Positions 35,456 through 47,921 of a DNA stretch of 64,000 nucleotides are shown here, in pieces; the stretch's first letter is position 1; each line of letters starts with the position of its first letter. Below the pieces are notes generated by a model. The model was not told where the DNA came from and did no database searches. It saw only the letters and a list, made by a program, of their open reading frames with translations. Source of the DNA: Siderastrea siderea (lineage: Eukaryota > Cnidaria > Anthozoa > Scleractinia > Rhizangiidae); contig OZ034979.1 in the NCBI GenBank assembly GCA_964030785.1, positions 10,377,383 through 10,441,382 on the forward strand. The letters run 5' to 3'. A program made the position numbers and the translations under genes.

Positions 35456-36125
35456 TCAACGGAAAACCTGCTGAAAGCACGCCAAGGTTCGCGGATGAGA
35501 CGCTGTCAATCAAACTAAGCGAGAAAATGTACTGAGCGAGTCACTGAACACGACAAGAGACACGTGCAATCACGTCATGGTCATGTGCGCGAAAACATGT
35601 GACATTATTATAAAGGTGACTTCGGGAAATCCAAACACAAAGTTGCCAATTATTAGTTATTACACTGACTACAGTGCAGCCCCGGTACGAATTCCCTAAC
35701 AACGAGTTAACGTGGTGGAAACAGCATAGATGACTGAAACAAAAAATTTAGTGGGAAAGGTTCCAAGAAATTCGGCAACTGTTGACTTATCGAAATGCGG
35801 CGATTCATACCCCCCCAGCCCCCCCCCCCCCCCCCCCGCCAAAGGAACAAAACAAAGCAAACAAAAAACTCCGAAATTCTCCATGATGAAAACTTGGGTA
35901 CAACTCTTGAGAATGTTTCTTTCTTTTCCTGAAGATTACAGTAACACAGAAATTTTCTGTTCCATTGGTATGGAAAATCTTAAGTATTCATTAACGGTTC
36001 TTTTGGACGAATGGAAAGAGTGTGTTAAGAAAGATGTTATGTTCAGCTTGTCACGAGCGTAGGACAAAGTTCAACTTTTCAAGGGCGTGAGTCTAACGTT
36101 TTTCCGTTGCGCCCACACAACAGAA
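35456..36125. other. 3' flank of the peroxidase gene
   Basis: No AATAAA is seen in the first 300 bp after the stop. A run of C at 35820-35837 gives false proline-rich frames. No gene is recognised. Confidence 0.4.
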
Positions 36126-36127
36126 AT

Positions 36128-36443
36128 AAGAGACGAGTTCACGCTCTTAGTTGCATCATGGGAAATCAGGGCAAGATGGGGGAGGTTTGTATCGGAATTC
36201 AAAGCTAACTAATTTTTCCTGAATTAATATATTTGACACTTTCTCTTTGAAAAGTGTAACTTATGAATTCAAAGAAACAATACACTAAATCTACACAAGT
36301 TACACTTTCGAAGAGCAAGTGTAAAATACTATTAATTCAGGAAGAATTAGTTGGCTTTGAAATCCAATACAAACCTTTGAATTTCCCGCCATCTTGCCCC
36401 GATTACCCATGATGCAACTAAGAGCGTGAACTGTCTCTGCCCG
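36128..36443. mobile_element. Long palindromic MITE (about 150-bp arms)
   Basis: The left arm (GAGTTCACGCTCTTAGTTGC then ATCATGGGAAATC and GGCAAGATGG) is the reverse complement of the right arm (CCATCTTGCCCCGATTACCC then ATGATGCAACTAAGAGCGTG). The match continues inward through ACTAATTTTTCCTGAATTAA and GTGTAAC/GTTACAC to a small loop near 36280. It has no ORF. Confidence 0.85.
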
Positions 36444-37119
36444 ATCTCTGTTTCGTCCACGAGAAATTCACAAAAATTCGTCCGCATTTCGGGAGGTTCT
36501 TTAAGCCCTTTCACTTAATCAGCTTGAAACTATTGTACCGGAGATGCACTGTATGAGGCGAAAACGAACTGTTTTGTACATAACACTATAACCAGCCCAA
36601 AGAAATGCAATGCCAGAGAATGCTCTCCTATAGAATTACTAGACACTATAGTGACAGAAATAAGAACTGAAATTAGAAATTTTGCAATGCATATGAAATG
36701 ACGCTATAACTGGAAAAAAGTAGGAAATACAGAAGCATTGAAACATTATTTTGGTTGATTTTGAGGACCATAAGTCCGTATTAAAGACGTTTTTGTAACG
36801 ATTTTTGTAATCACTGAGGTTGAAAAAGCAAAATTAAATCACGAAACTTGCAGCGTGCATTCCGTAAAAAACGCGGGAAAACGCACGAATGCTAATTCAC
36901 AACTGGCAAAGGCTTTTACCTGATTGGTTGATAAAAATCAGCATGTTTATTGTCACGAGTTCAACATATATTGCAGGAGTTTCTTTTTTTAGCCAATTCT
37001 TTTATCAGAAAACGTAAACTCACGTCAAATACAGGCATAATTTCTTTTGCAGATCGCTGCTATTGGAAAACAAACTTAACTGCGCAAACTCATGTTGGCA
37101 GTTCAAGCTGGCTTGTGCA

Positions 37120-37219
37120 CATTCTCGTTCCCAGAGCCTACGGTCTGTTCGGCCAGCGGTGGGATCGTAGGGACGAGACGTAATTTAAAAAAAGCCGCGT
37201 AGCTCTAGGGACGAGAATG
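37120..37219. mobile_element. Short MITE with CATTCTCGTYCCYAGAGC ends
   Basis: CATTCTCGTTCCCAGAGCCT at 37120 is mirrored by GCTCTAGGGACGAGAATG ending at 37219. The interior contains GGGACGAGACG. Length is about 100 bp. Confidence 0.7.
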
Positions 37220-38668
37220 GCGTGTGTAGACCTCGCAAAACAGTTGGCAAGCCGTTGGGAAAAAATAAGTCTTTGGAATTCACAAACTCGTGTTTGACCA
37301 CTGTGAACTGAACGTATGGCAGACAAGTTGTTCGCTTTCGATGCCACAACTTTAAACTGAGATTTAAGCAACAAAAAGGATTGTGAAGGATTGTCTTGTA
37401 AAAACATGAACAAGCAACTGAACTTTTTTGGAGTTTGCCAAGTTTGGTTTGCTGTGTAAAGATGCTTTTAGAAATAAAAAATACATATATCGTCCCTTTC
37501 AAGGAGTCGAAAATTCTCCAAGAAGTAAAAACTTAAAGTTTTTGTTCCTTCTTTCTCAGTGCGGAGAAAAAGGAATGAAAAACTGCCTTTCTCTGTACTC
37601 GCGATAGTAGTAAAGTTATTTACTCAAACATTTTATGTAAATAGATAGTCATGTATACGTATTTATTAATCACATTATTATAAATGTTAATCGATAACTT
37701 TATCCCTAAGAAGATTGACCTTAACATAGGGACCCAAAATAGGATTGTGAGGAAACAGCGTTGAATTGTAGTGCTATTAAATTTGTTCATGGTTTAAAAA
37801 CAAGGCAACCATCGCATTTTTGGAAAGTTTTTTCAAGAAAAACAAAATTCTTGATCCCATTATAAGAAGTGAGAAATAAAACTCAAAGTGTTGCACGATT
37901 TTGCAGAAGAATCGATGTTGTATTACATTTAAGAAACAGGAAACGGAGGAGGGAGCTCCATGCTTACATTTGAGTAAAACGTTTTTCTTGTTTCTGTAGA
38001 GTTATAGCAAGAATACTCGTAGAAGTTTGGAAAACGCGAATCTGTTGTAGAATCACGACCCGCAGGCGAGTGAATGATTCCACTGCTGTTTAATATAGGG
38101 TCTTAATTTTTTTTTTTGCAAATATCTACTTGTGTTTAATTCTTTTGACTCTACAAAAACATGGACAAAATGTTTTCTATTTCCTTTAGGAAATAACTAG
38201 AAAAATTCAAGGTGTTTTCACAAAGTGTTAGAAGACATTCAAACGAAATTCATGTTCGTAAGCGTTTGAACTGATTCAAACTTCAAGGCTCTGGAAGACC
38301 GGAAGTGACGTAACTTGTCGCGTTTGCCGCGGTGAATCCGTCCACACGCATACGAAAAAAGAAGATTGAAAACGCTCCTAAAACGGACGACTGAAAACAG
38401 AGAATTTTGAAAGCGATGACGTTATAACGTTAGACAAGTTACCACGAGGTAGCATTTTCGATTGTTTGCAATGGAACTGCGTGTAAACAGCGAATATGAA
38501 TAATAATAATAACATTTCGGCTTTAGGAGCACTTAAACAGAGTCTCAGTGCTCTTACAATTATGCAGATAAAAGAATACGGAACACTCGTCTTCAAAATC
38601 TTCGTTTTTAGGTAAAAAAAAAAAAAAAAAAAAAAAAGGATTGAAAACAGGTACGAGTGAACAGGGCC

Positions 38669-38844
38669 CAGTGGCGGATCCAGGATTTTTGAAAGGGGGT
38701 GGTTGACCTGACAGAACGATATCAGAACAATCCGAGACAAAATCGCCTCTATGATAGTTTTGTTTCCTTTCGTAAATTTCAGCTTAAAAGACCCCAAAGA
38801 GGAGGGTGGCTAGCCACCCAAACCACGCCCCTGGATCCGCCCTG
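38669..38844. mobile_element. CAGTGGCGGATCCAGG-ended MITE, 6-bp target duplication
   Basis: The left end CAGTGGCGGATCCAGG and the right end CCCCTGGATCCGCCCTG are inverted repeats with one change. AGGGCC stands on both sides (38663-38668 and 38845-38850). Length is 176 bp, with no ORF. Ends of this GGCGGATCCAG type are widespread in invertebrates. Confidence 0.85.
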
Positions 38845-38895
38845 AGGGCCTTAATTATCAATACAATGGCTTCCTAAGTGCGTTATTTGTCCCCT

Positions 38896-38918
38896 GATTG
38901 ATTGATTGATTGATCGAT

Positions 38919-38982
<64 letters not shown>
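38896..38982. repeat. (ATTG)n microsatellite
   Basis: More than twenty tetranucleotide units with one GATCGATCG interruption near the left end. Confidence 0.95.
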
Positions 38983-38983
<1 letters not shown>

Positions 38984-39668
38984 TAATAGAAATTTCTAAG
39001 CCGTCTTCTGCAAAATACACATTTTGGGTATAGCATTTTTAGTTTAATCCAAACAGTTTGGCCGAAAATCAAAATAGACAAATGATCAGTTGCTGGTATA
39101 CTTCAGGAGGAGAACATGTCAAAAAAAATAATAAAACTGGTGAGGTTCAGAACTTGCTAACAGCCAGAGGTGAGGAAAAACGTAGCTGTTATTTTGAAAA
39201 ATACGAGAAATTAACTACTGCTTCAACATGTCAGCCATTATCACAAAACATGTATCGCAAGAGAAGTTTTCTTTTATTCAATTATTTCCCAGTTATTGTT
39301 ATAAAGAGTTATTATTTTTCAAAAAAAAGTTCAACAGTCCTCCATGTTTCTTGAATTACTCCTAAGAGAAAAAATGCATAGGACAAAATAACTATCTTTT
39401 GTTTGGGAAAATAATTTAGAGATATTTTAGCGACAGAACGAACCTGAGGACGAGTTTTGCGTTATATACAAGCGTGCTACATAAATCCGTGCGCAACGAC
39501 AAACAAAATTTCGAGGGATATTTGAAATTATAGGAAAGTGAAAAGATCGTGTAAAATCGGGAAAAGTGAACTCATTCGTAGCAATACCCAGCTATTTATA
39601 CAACGTTCCAATGAATGCCCGAATGGACGGAGTTGCTTAACAAGCATCTTGATTAACTCTTGAAAAAA

Positions 39669-42600
39669 CTAGAAGGGAATCTGTGATGAAATGAGAAATT
39701 ACATGTGATTACAAGAATGGTTTCGTCAAGATCTGTCTGCCTGACAATCAATTCGTAACGTAAGAAGAGAAATTAGTTGTCGATCACACTTATTGTGACC
39801 TACCTTTTCGCTCACGCTTGTGTCGTATTCAAATAACTCCGCGAAGTTTTCATCATTGAGCATATCGTTGTCGTCCGAAAAGTGAACAAATAATGAATCT
39901 TCCTCCTCGTCAGAACAGTCTGACTGTTAAACGCAACGAAAATTAAAAGTACATTTTTAACAAGGTTAATTGCTACGTATTAATTTGTTTCATTTGATTT
40001 AAGGAGGCTTGCAACAGTTTTTTTGGCCTTGGAGTGTATCTTTTGAGTCAACATTTTGCATAGAAGATAAACTTCGATTTCCTTGATACTACACCACCTT
40101 TTCAACAAATGATCAAGGTTTATTTTCTCACTGGTTTCCTAGCAACAGCTGTCACCATAGCAACGGTAATGGACAACCCCTCATTTAAAATAATGTCGAA
40201 TATCTCGAAAACTAGTCAGACACTTTATGACGAAAAACTTAAACTATTTGAACTACTCAACCTACACAACTTGTATGTGAAATTAGGGAAAAATCTGTAA
40301 GAGCGTTTTCACGTAAATCATGATTCATTTTTTACGGGCTGATTTTGGTCATTCCTGCAATTTTCTCCAATATTTCAAGAAAGATAAAAGTTAACACTTT
40401 CTCTTTTCAGTTGAAGGATCTTTTATGATATCAAAACATTCTTAATGTACATTGAGCTTCCTAGGTGGTTCGATGTTAAGAAATAAGTGGTTTAAGCTAG
40501 CCAGAGCACATTAGGTTTTACAGGTCAAACGAAGAATAGAACAATCGCTCAAAAGAGTATTTTGAGCCAAATGTAAATCTGAAAACAAGACACTAACCTC
40601 TCTCACGTTTTCCATTTTTCCATTTTTGTCAAATCTCACTCGATGCTCCTGAGTCGATGTCCCATCAATCCCAGGCCCCGCGCTGCCCAGTTCAGCGTCA
40701 GAATCAAGTAAAGAGACTTCGTGTTCATCTGTCCCTTTTTGCAACGGGGTCTGTAAAGAGGCACGTTGTTAGACAAAAATAGCGCAATATTGCTCGCAAC
40801 GTTACAGTACGTCTATCCCTAGTACTGTTCCATCAATTCATCAATGCTAACCCTCGACCCTCGACCCTCGACCCTCGACGAAAAGATAGACTCTAATTTG
40901 TGCTTTATTAGTGAATTTCAGGAGCTCATTATACGGAGCGTACAACTTCTATACTGTGTCTGTAATAAGATGTTTCTCAAGTTGGTTTATTTTAAATAAC
41001 TGGGAGTCTTCCGAAGATCTCTGAAGATGACTCGAATGCTCCCGAAGGTATCCGAAAATGACCCGAAGGATTTCGAGATAACCGAAATTTGTACCCGACG
41101 TTTTCGACGATAACTGACGAAACTCTGAAGTAAAAAAGTTGCGTGAAAGGCTTAAGTTAAAATAACAAAGCTTGTGAAAACACCGTTGCACGCCGGAATA
41201 CATGGGAGTTGGACGCCCGGGTATTAAGCCCTCGTGTATATCTGTTAACCTACTACGGAATTGTTGCGCGCAACAATTCTCTTGTCATCTATGCAGCCGT
41301 TATCTAGGTCACTACGCAACATTTCTCCAGGAGACTTTCCAAGATTTAAACTAGAAATCTGCAGACTATGAAAAGGGACCAAGAAAATTTCTCATGGAAA
41401 ACGTGAGATATGACGGTAATATTGATGGTGTCAATTTTTTTTCGCATATCGAACTTTTCATAAGTTGATCCAATAATAGAGTAAATCTGAAGTGGAACAA
41501 CGTCTTTGCTTTTTCGTGTACTTTCTGATGTAATTAATGCCAATTATTTTCAAGCATTTCTGTAAGATGATTTTTAAGCTTAACACTTCATTTTGATTGG
41601 AGAAGTAACATAGAGATTTCTTTAAAAGGAGCAGCAATTTTGATGTATTTCCTCGGTTTCCCGATCTCACGCATGTTTTTTCTTCTAAGCAGACCGCTGC
41701 AATCTTTTGATCCTAAAGCCTTACTTTCAGTTTCTTTTCGTACTTACTTCTCAATTTGCAGTAATTATTAATTCCACTTACTAAGACAAAGGCAGTTCAA
41801 AGTTCCACACACCTTTAGAGAAGCATTTTCTGTACGTAACTTCTTAATCATTCGAACATGGTCTTTTTTCTTCGATATAAGCTGTTTGATGAGGGCCCTG
41901 TAACATCAAACAGCACAAGCAGAGGATAGTTATTTTCATAGAGTGAATCTGCTCTCACTAATTTAAGTTGCCGATTATTGTTTTTAGGGAATACGTTTAA
42001 ACACACACACACGAAAATAAACACCCTATTATACTAATCACTGGAAAAGTGATTAGAAATGCATCTGAACAGAATGTGATTTCCACAGTCAAATATATAA
42101 ATCCTAAAGTGTGACGATTGAAATAAAAGTTATAGAGCAGTACGTCTGTGGGTAAAGTGTGACCATTCAAACGAAAGCTACTGAGCAGTACTTTTCTGTG
42201 GTGCTGATTATTATGTTGCACAAGGTGATTCTAACTTTTAAGTTTGTGGATGAAATCCTAAAGTGTGACCATTCAAATGAAAGCTACTGAGCAGTACTTT
42301 CCTGTGGTGCTGTTTATTATTCTTTATTTGGTGGTTCTAACTGTGGAGTGTGTGGATGAAATCCTAAAGTGTCACCATTCAAATGAAAGCTACTGAGCAG
42401 TACTTCTCTGTGGTGCTGTTTATTATGCTGTACAAAGTGGTTCTAACGGTTGAGTCTGTGGATAAAATCCTGAAGTTTAGCCATCCAAGTGAAAGTTATT
42501 GAGCAGTACTTTCCTGTGTTAATTAATGTCCGTTTTTCGATTCAAGCAAACAAACAGACAAACAAACAAAAACAAAACAAATGAATTAGACGGCAGATTG

Positions 42601-45600
42601 TTTCCCACTCACTGGTTATCTCGTATCTCCTCTTTCAAATCTTCATTCTCAGCCTGCAGGTATCCAGACATCCCGGTAAACTTCTCGTCACCAGCTATCT
42701 CCTTCCAGATGTCAACATCCTTTTTCAGGAGTTCAATCTCTCTGTGGAATTTTTCGTTCTTTTCTTTCTCATCTTTAAGCTGTTTCTTTAGTAGAGACTC
42801 TCCCTGGAAAGGTCATAAAAAAAATGTAGCTCACACACGTTGAAATAGTTGTGCACAGTGCGCAATAACATCGTTTCAGATAACGGAAACACAAACTTGC
42901 GCACAATATTAGAGATAATGGATACACTTTTAAATTGATGCGCGCAATGCTACATACAATGGACATGCTTTTAAATTGATGCATATAACGTTACAGACGA
43001 TGGACACAATTAAATCGACGTGCGCAAAGTTACAGACGATGGCCCCACTTTTAAACTGATGTGTACAATGTTACAGACAATGGAAACGATTATGTTGATG
43101 TGCGCCAAGTTACAGACGATGTTCATGCTTTTAAATTGATGTGCAAAATGTTATAGAAAGTGGACACACTTTTAAGTGACGCGCACAATGTTAGAGAGAA
43201 TGGACACAATTTTAAAGAGATCCGCACGATGTTATTACTTTTAAAGTGGTGCGCACGTTATAGATAATGGACACACTTTTAAATTGATGCACATACCATT
43301 ACAGACAAAGGGCATACTTTTAAATTGATGTGGTTAGTGACAATGAACACATTTTTAAAGTGATGTACACATGTCACAGATAATTAACAAATTTTTAAAG
43401 CAATGCGCACCATGTTACAGACAATGGATAAACTTTTTGATATAAAGGAACACACTTTAAAAATGATGCCACAATGTTATAAATAATGAACACACTTTTA
43501 AATTTATGCGCGCAATGTTGCAGACAATGAACACACTATTAAAGCGATACGCACAATTTTGCAAGCAGTGATGCTTCGCACAACATTACAGACAGTTGTT
43601 GGACGCAACACGCCGACGGTTCAACATTAGACTCAACATTGTGAGCAACAAACTCTATCCTCCGCAGAGGCTCCTATTAGTAAACACCAGTGAAAGAAAA
43701 ACGGGAGCGGTAGCGCTGGACAGAGAAAACGGAGGCGCGGGGAACAATGGGAGGGCTCTGCGGAGGAGAGAGCGTGACAAACACATTGCATCCCGTAAAC
43801 TGTTGCTTGGAATTTTGCACGTGATGCTGCAGAAGATGAATCGCATTGTATCGCCTTTCTAATCAATATTGCTTGAAATAATGCAACGTTCTGTGGCATG
43901 GACACATAATGCAATTTAAAAATTGCGTGCAATGCTGACCGTAACGTTCAACAGTGAGCCTGGACCTTAAACGGACACTATCTGGATAAGACATCGAAAT
44001 TTCGCCCACCTAGTTTCCATCTAATGTTGCTAGATGCCACCACATGTACAAATTAATTGGATAAAAAGATTCTTCAGGGCAAACTGAACAAGTATTTTGG
44101 GTATCAAGTGCAGGATTACAGTTCATCGACTTTGATTTTTTTAAATGAAAGTTTGAATTCTTTGGTCGTTATTTTGTCTCTCTAAGTCATACTTCTTTGT
44201 TTACATTACTTTTGGTAATTGTTTTGGCGATTTTAAGATGACAATTTAAGCTTAAAGCAAGCCCCTGGCCATACTTTAGAAAATACGACATATCAGTCTA
44301 GACACTGTCCTTAAACCCTTAAAGCCACAGCATCATTATAAAAATTCTCCTCACTCGTCCACGTACATTTTGTTGAGTACTACCTGGGAGAACTTGTTAA
44401 AACATCAAGACAATTCTTTGGTGATAACTTCCTTAATTCTTTTATACTGCATGTGTTGTATTACGTAATATATTGGTATGATAAGGAGAAATTTAAGGCT
44501 TATCACTACTGGGGATTAAAGGGTTAATTTTGCAACACTGCGCGTAACAATTTCTAGGTTGTAGACACACTGTAGTCTAGTCACAAACAAACTCAACGTA
44601 AATTTGTAATCACCTTCAACAGATGTTGTGATGATTCCTTGATGTCAGACGAATCCTCCGCAATTTCCTTCATTTTTCTGCCATTTATATCTCCAAACAA
44701 CTTTTTCAATTCGTCATACCCGTCGCGCAGCCTTCCATAGTCCTCTTGCAACTCGTCATATTTCGTTTGGCAAAGCGCGAGTTTGTCATTAGTAATCTTT
44801 ACTTTATCGTTTGCTGTTTTTAGCTCGTACCAGTGCTTTCTTCGCACATCTTCGGCTTGACCTTCTAGCTCATCAATCTTGACATTAAGCTTAGTATTTT
44901 CAAGCTTCGTTTCTTCTAACTGCGCCGTTATCTCAACAATTTTAACTTCGGTTTCTTTCAAGTCGCTCAAAGCCTTGTTTAACTTCTTGTTCAAATACTT
45001 CTCCTTTTCGGTCGCTTGGGAAATCTTTGCCATCAAACGATTTTCAACGTCTTGTTTCTCTTCTTTTAGCTTCGTTAAATCCTTCTTGGCTTTTTTTAGC
45101 ACCGGATAATACTGCGCAACTTTGTTTCGAAGCTCAGTTACATCATCGTTGCTGTCAGTTTGCCGTGCTGGAGTTCCGTCAGCTTCTCTACCCTGATCGA
45201 ATTTGAAATCCAAACGTTGCAACTCTTCATATTCTTCAGCGGTACAAAACTTCTTCAAACCACATTTCATCCTCTCTAACGCTGCGCGACTTGTTTCGTT
45301 TTCATGTTGAGCTCTGGCGAGTTCGTCTTTAACACCGCGAATATCATCGTATAGCTTTTGTTTTTCTTCACAAGCTGAGGAAATTACGCTCCTATAATCA
45401 GCAGCCTCCCTCTCAGCTTCCCCTATCCTCGACTTCAATCCTTTAATAGTTTCTTCAAACGCATGTATTTGAGAATCGTTTTTCTCCAACGCGCACATGT
45501 ATTCATCTTTCAACATGGTGACTTCCTTCGCAATGCTTTCTCTTTGCTCCGTAGAACTCTGTTTGATCAGCGAGATCGCGTTTTTGAAATCATCGGTGAC

Positions 45601-47193
45601 ACCCGTGAAAATTTTTCGAATATTCTGCACGAAACAAGGGCACGTAAAATCACTCATGTCCACTCGTTTTTCTAGTCCCGTCTTTCTCTTTTCAGATGAA
45701 TTTGACCCTGCTTTTTCGTCCGACGTTGCGGAAACTTTCCCCTCCTTCTTCGACGTTTTCCGAAGTAGTTCAGCTTTTTCTTTTTTCATTTCATCGTTTT
45801 CCTTCAAAAGCTCTTCGACAAAAGCTTTGCTCTTTATCTCGCTCTCCCTTTTCTCAAAGTTCTTCTGCAGCTCCTCGTAATCTTTTCTAACATCTTCCAA
45901 TAACTTTTGCATCGTTTCTGTATCTTTCTTGCTTATAGCCAGTTTCTCTTTCAGTACTTTCACTTCATCACTTCTTGCACTGTCTGGCAAACAATTCACT
46001 TGGCAGTATTGATCTCTCCTAATTTTCTTGGCTGAAGTCTCCCTTACAACCTTTTGTTTCTTTGCCTTCAGTGAAACAACTTCTTTGTAGTGTGAGCTTT
46101 TGCTTTCTTTATCTTGTTGTTCTGCCTTCTGTAGAGCGCTTTCTTCTTTAGAGTTTGACGTTTTGCTTTCATCACTTTGTACTTTAATTTCTTTATCTTT
46201 CTTTTCTGTTTTCCCTGAGAAATTTTCTTCTTTAGAGATTGAGGTTTTGCTTTCATCACTGTGCATTTTGATTTCACCTTGCTTTTCCGCCCTCAGTGAA
46301 ACGCTTTCTTCTTTAGAGATTGAGTTTTCACTTTCGTCACTTTCTAACTGAATTTCTCTAACATCTTGTTTTTCAGCCTTCAGTGAAGTAATTTCTCCTT
46401 TACTTTTTGAGGTTTCGAGTTCATCCTTTTGTATTTCAACTTCTTTATCTTGCGTTCTTGCATTCTGTAGAACACTTTCGTCTTTAGAGTTTGAGCTTTT
46501 GCATTCTGCATTGTTAATTAATTGTTTAACTAATTTTTCCACATTTTTAAATTCTTTTTCTTGCTTTTCTGCCTTCCCTAAGTCACTTCCTCCTTTAGAG
46601 TATGAAGTTTTGCTTTGAGCTTTGAGTTTTGTTTTTGAGTTTGAGCTTTTGCATTCCGCATTGTTAATTAATTGTTTAACTAATTTTTCCACATTTTTAA
46701 ATTCTTTTTCTTGCTTATCTGCCATCCCCAAGACATTTTCTCCTTTAGAGTACGAAGTTTTGCTTTCGCAACTTTGCACATTTAATTCTTTATGTTGCTT
46801 TTCTGCCCTCGTTGATGTATTATCTTCTTTGCGTGAATCACCTTCGCTCACAAAGCGCTGTGAATCCTCACTCAAAACTTCTTTCTCCGTTTCAATAGTT
46901 TCGCTTTTCGCAGACTCAGAAAAATCTTCACAAATTTCACCAAGTGAATCGTTTGGATCTGTGCTGAGCCAGACTTCACTTTCTTCGGTAAATTCACTAT
47001 TTGATGGTGGTGTTACTTCACTCATACTTAACTTCTGTGAAGTCTCTTTACTTTGATCGCCACAGTTGTTAACTTCCATGCTTTCTGTTGTTGAACACAT
47101 AAGCGCATTGGGCGGCTTTTCAGATCCCGCGCTTAGCTGAGAAACTCTAACTTCGATGGGTGATTCCGTGGTTCCTTTCTCCACTGAATCCAT
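39669..47193 (-). CDS. Coiled-coil protein with Lys/Ser/Glu-rich repeats, function unknown
   Basis: Exons in reading order on the - strand: 47193-44614, 42803-42613, 41897-41813, 40750-40598 and 39923-39804 (1043 residues, all phases consistent). A four-codon last exon 39680-39669 ending TAG after a good acceptor is only a guess. The first exon alone encodes 860 residues; its ATG sits in a good context (GGCGAAATGG). Residues 1-120 are acidic and Ser-rich. About 120-385 hold degenerate repeats with SKEE, AEKQ and SDESKTS. A short CPCF-containing segment lies near 530, and long heptad-like coiled coils run from about 408 to 480 and 540 to 920. The C-terminal exon is strongly acidic (SDCSDEEEDS, FSDDND). 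No signal peptide, membrane segment or enzyme motif is seen. A structural or scaffold role (cytoskeleton, centrosome or cilium) is inferred from shape only. Confidence 0.75.
40850..40881. repeat. Short tandem CCCTCGA heptamer
   Basis: CCCTCGA is repeated four times in the intron before exon 4 of the coiled-coil gene. It is not the animal telomere unit (TTAGGG). Confidence 0.85.
42110..42520 (+). repeat. About 106-bp satellite, array 3 (four units)
   Basis: This is the best-preserved array. Units start near 42165, 42270, 42375 and 42480 with GAAAGCTACTGAGCAGTACT (the last has AAAGTTATTG), with GTGTGGATGAAATCCTAAAG between. It lies in the intron between exons 2 and 3 of the coiled-coil gene, opposite to that gene's direction. 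Confidence 0.9.
42845..43600. repeat. Diverged minisatellite, roughly 40-bp units
   Basis: About eighteen units vary on CTTTTAAATTGATGCGCACA then ATGTTACAGACAATGGACACA. Unit length drifts from about 35 to 50 bp. The array fills the 3' part of the first intron of the coiled-coil gene. Confidence 0.85.
44312..44527. repeat. AAGGGTTAA-ended palindromic repeat, copy 4
   Basis: It starts TTAAACCCTTAAAGCCACAG, has AGAACTTGTTAAAACATCAA then GACAATTCTTTGGTGATAAC in the middle, and ends ACTGGGGATTAAAGGGTTAA. It is very close to copy 1. Confidence 0.75.
46483..46761 (-). repeat. Tandem coding duplication of about 150 bp in the coiled-coil gene
   Basis: Residues 145-194 and 195-237 of the coiled-coil protein share KEFKNVEKLVKQLINNAECK followed by SSNSK without change. 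The DNA differs at only a few bases over the core, so the duplication is recent relative to the neighbouring degenerate repeats. Confidence 0.9.
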
Positions 47194-47921
47194 TTCGCCG
47201 AGTTTTATTTGACCGTTTTTCGCCTGCTCGTGATTGGTTCTTGCATTGGAATCAACGATTAAACGTCATAGACCCCTATACAAAGAAATGACGAAAGAAA
47301 CTGCGCGTGCTGTTTTACCCAAAATGTGTGCGTCAGCAAGATAGAGTCGTCCCCAGGGTCTTTGGTTTTGCAATTCAAGATGGCCAGATCTCATAAACAA
47401 AAACTTTGCATTCAGAACAGGTTCAGTTTAAAAAAAAATTGTTAAAAATAATTATAAGCGTCACTGGAGCGCCCTAAAACACAAAATGATCTTTACTCAA
47501 GCTGAAAAAAGACAGAGAAAAAGAAAAATAAGAAATGATTTTGTTAGATAGACCATTCGACTTAACATACGTTTTCAAAAATCCACCTGTTTGAACAACA
47601 ATCTATCAAAATGTATACAATAAAAGAGATACTGTTTTTTTTTTGCAATAGCTATTTTGATGTGTGCACACGACAGGCCTATATATGGATTTGGAGCGTA
47701 AGAAGCCTTTTTTCACGAATGAGCCAATGAGTTAAATCCAAAGTGCTCGCGCTTTTATTTACAAGAAGAATCACTTTAGAGAGAATAAATACTACTACTA
47801 GTGTACTAATAATAATAAATTCCTGTAGAGCAACATAGGTCACGCTTTGCGCCATATGTGGCTAACTTTCTATGCATTTATACGTTGTACACTGCAGATG
47901 ATAATAGTTTTGTCCAATATA
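47194..47921. other. Spacer upstream of the coiled-coil gene
   Basis: No ORF with support. It contains the presumed promoter of the - strand gene, without a clear TATA box, and short A/T runs. Confidence 0.4.

Noticed and set aside
40850..40881. Possible interstitial telomere repeat
   Set aside because: The unit is CCCTCGA, not CCCTAA, and only four copies are present.
43596..43932. Frames on both strands around 43.7 kb
   Set aside because: They overlap each other on opposite strands in a GC-richer patch after the minisatellite, with no motif or splice link to the neighbouring gene.
45497..45880. + strand frames opposite the coiled-coil exon (also 46100-46351, 46622-47056)
   Set aside because: They are antisense shadows of a strongly biased coding exon, rich in Ser/Phe as expected from reversed Glu/Lys codons.
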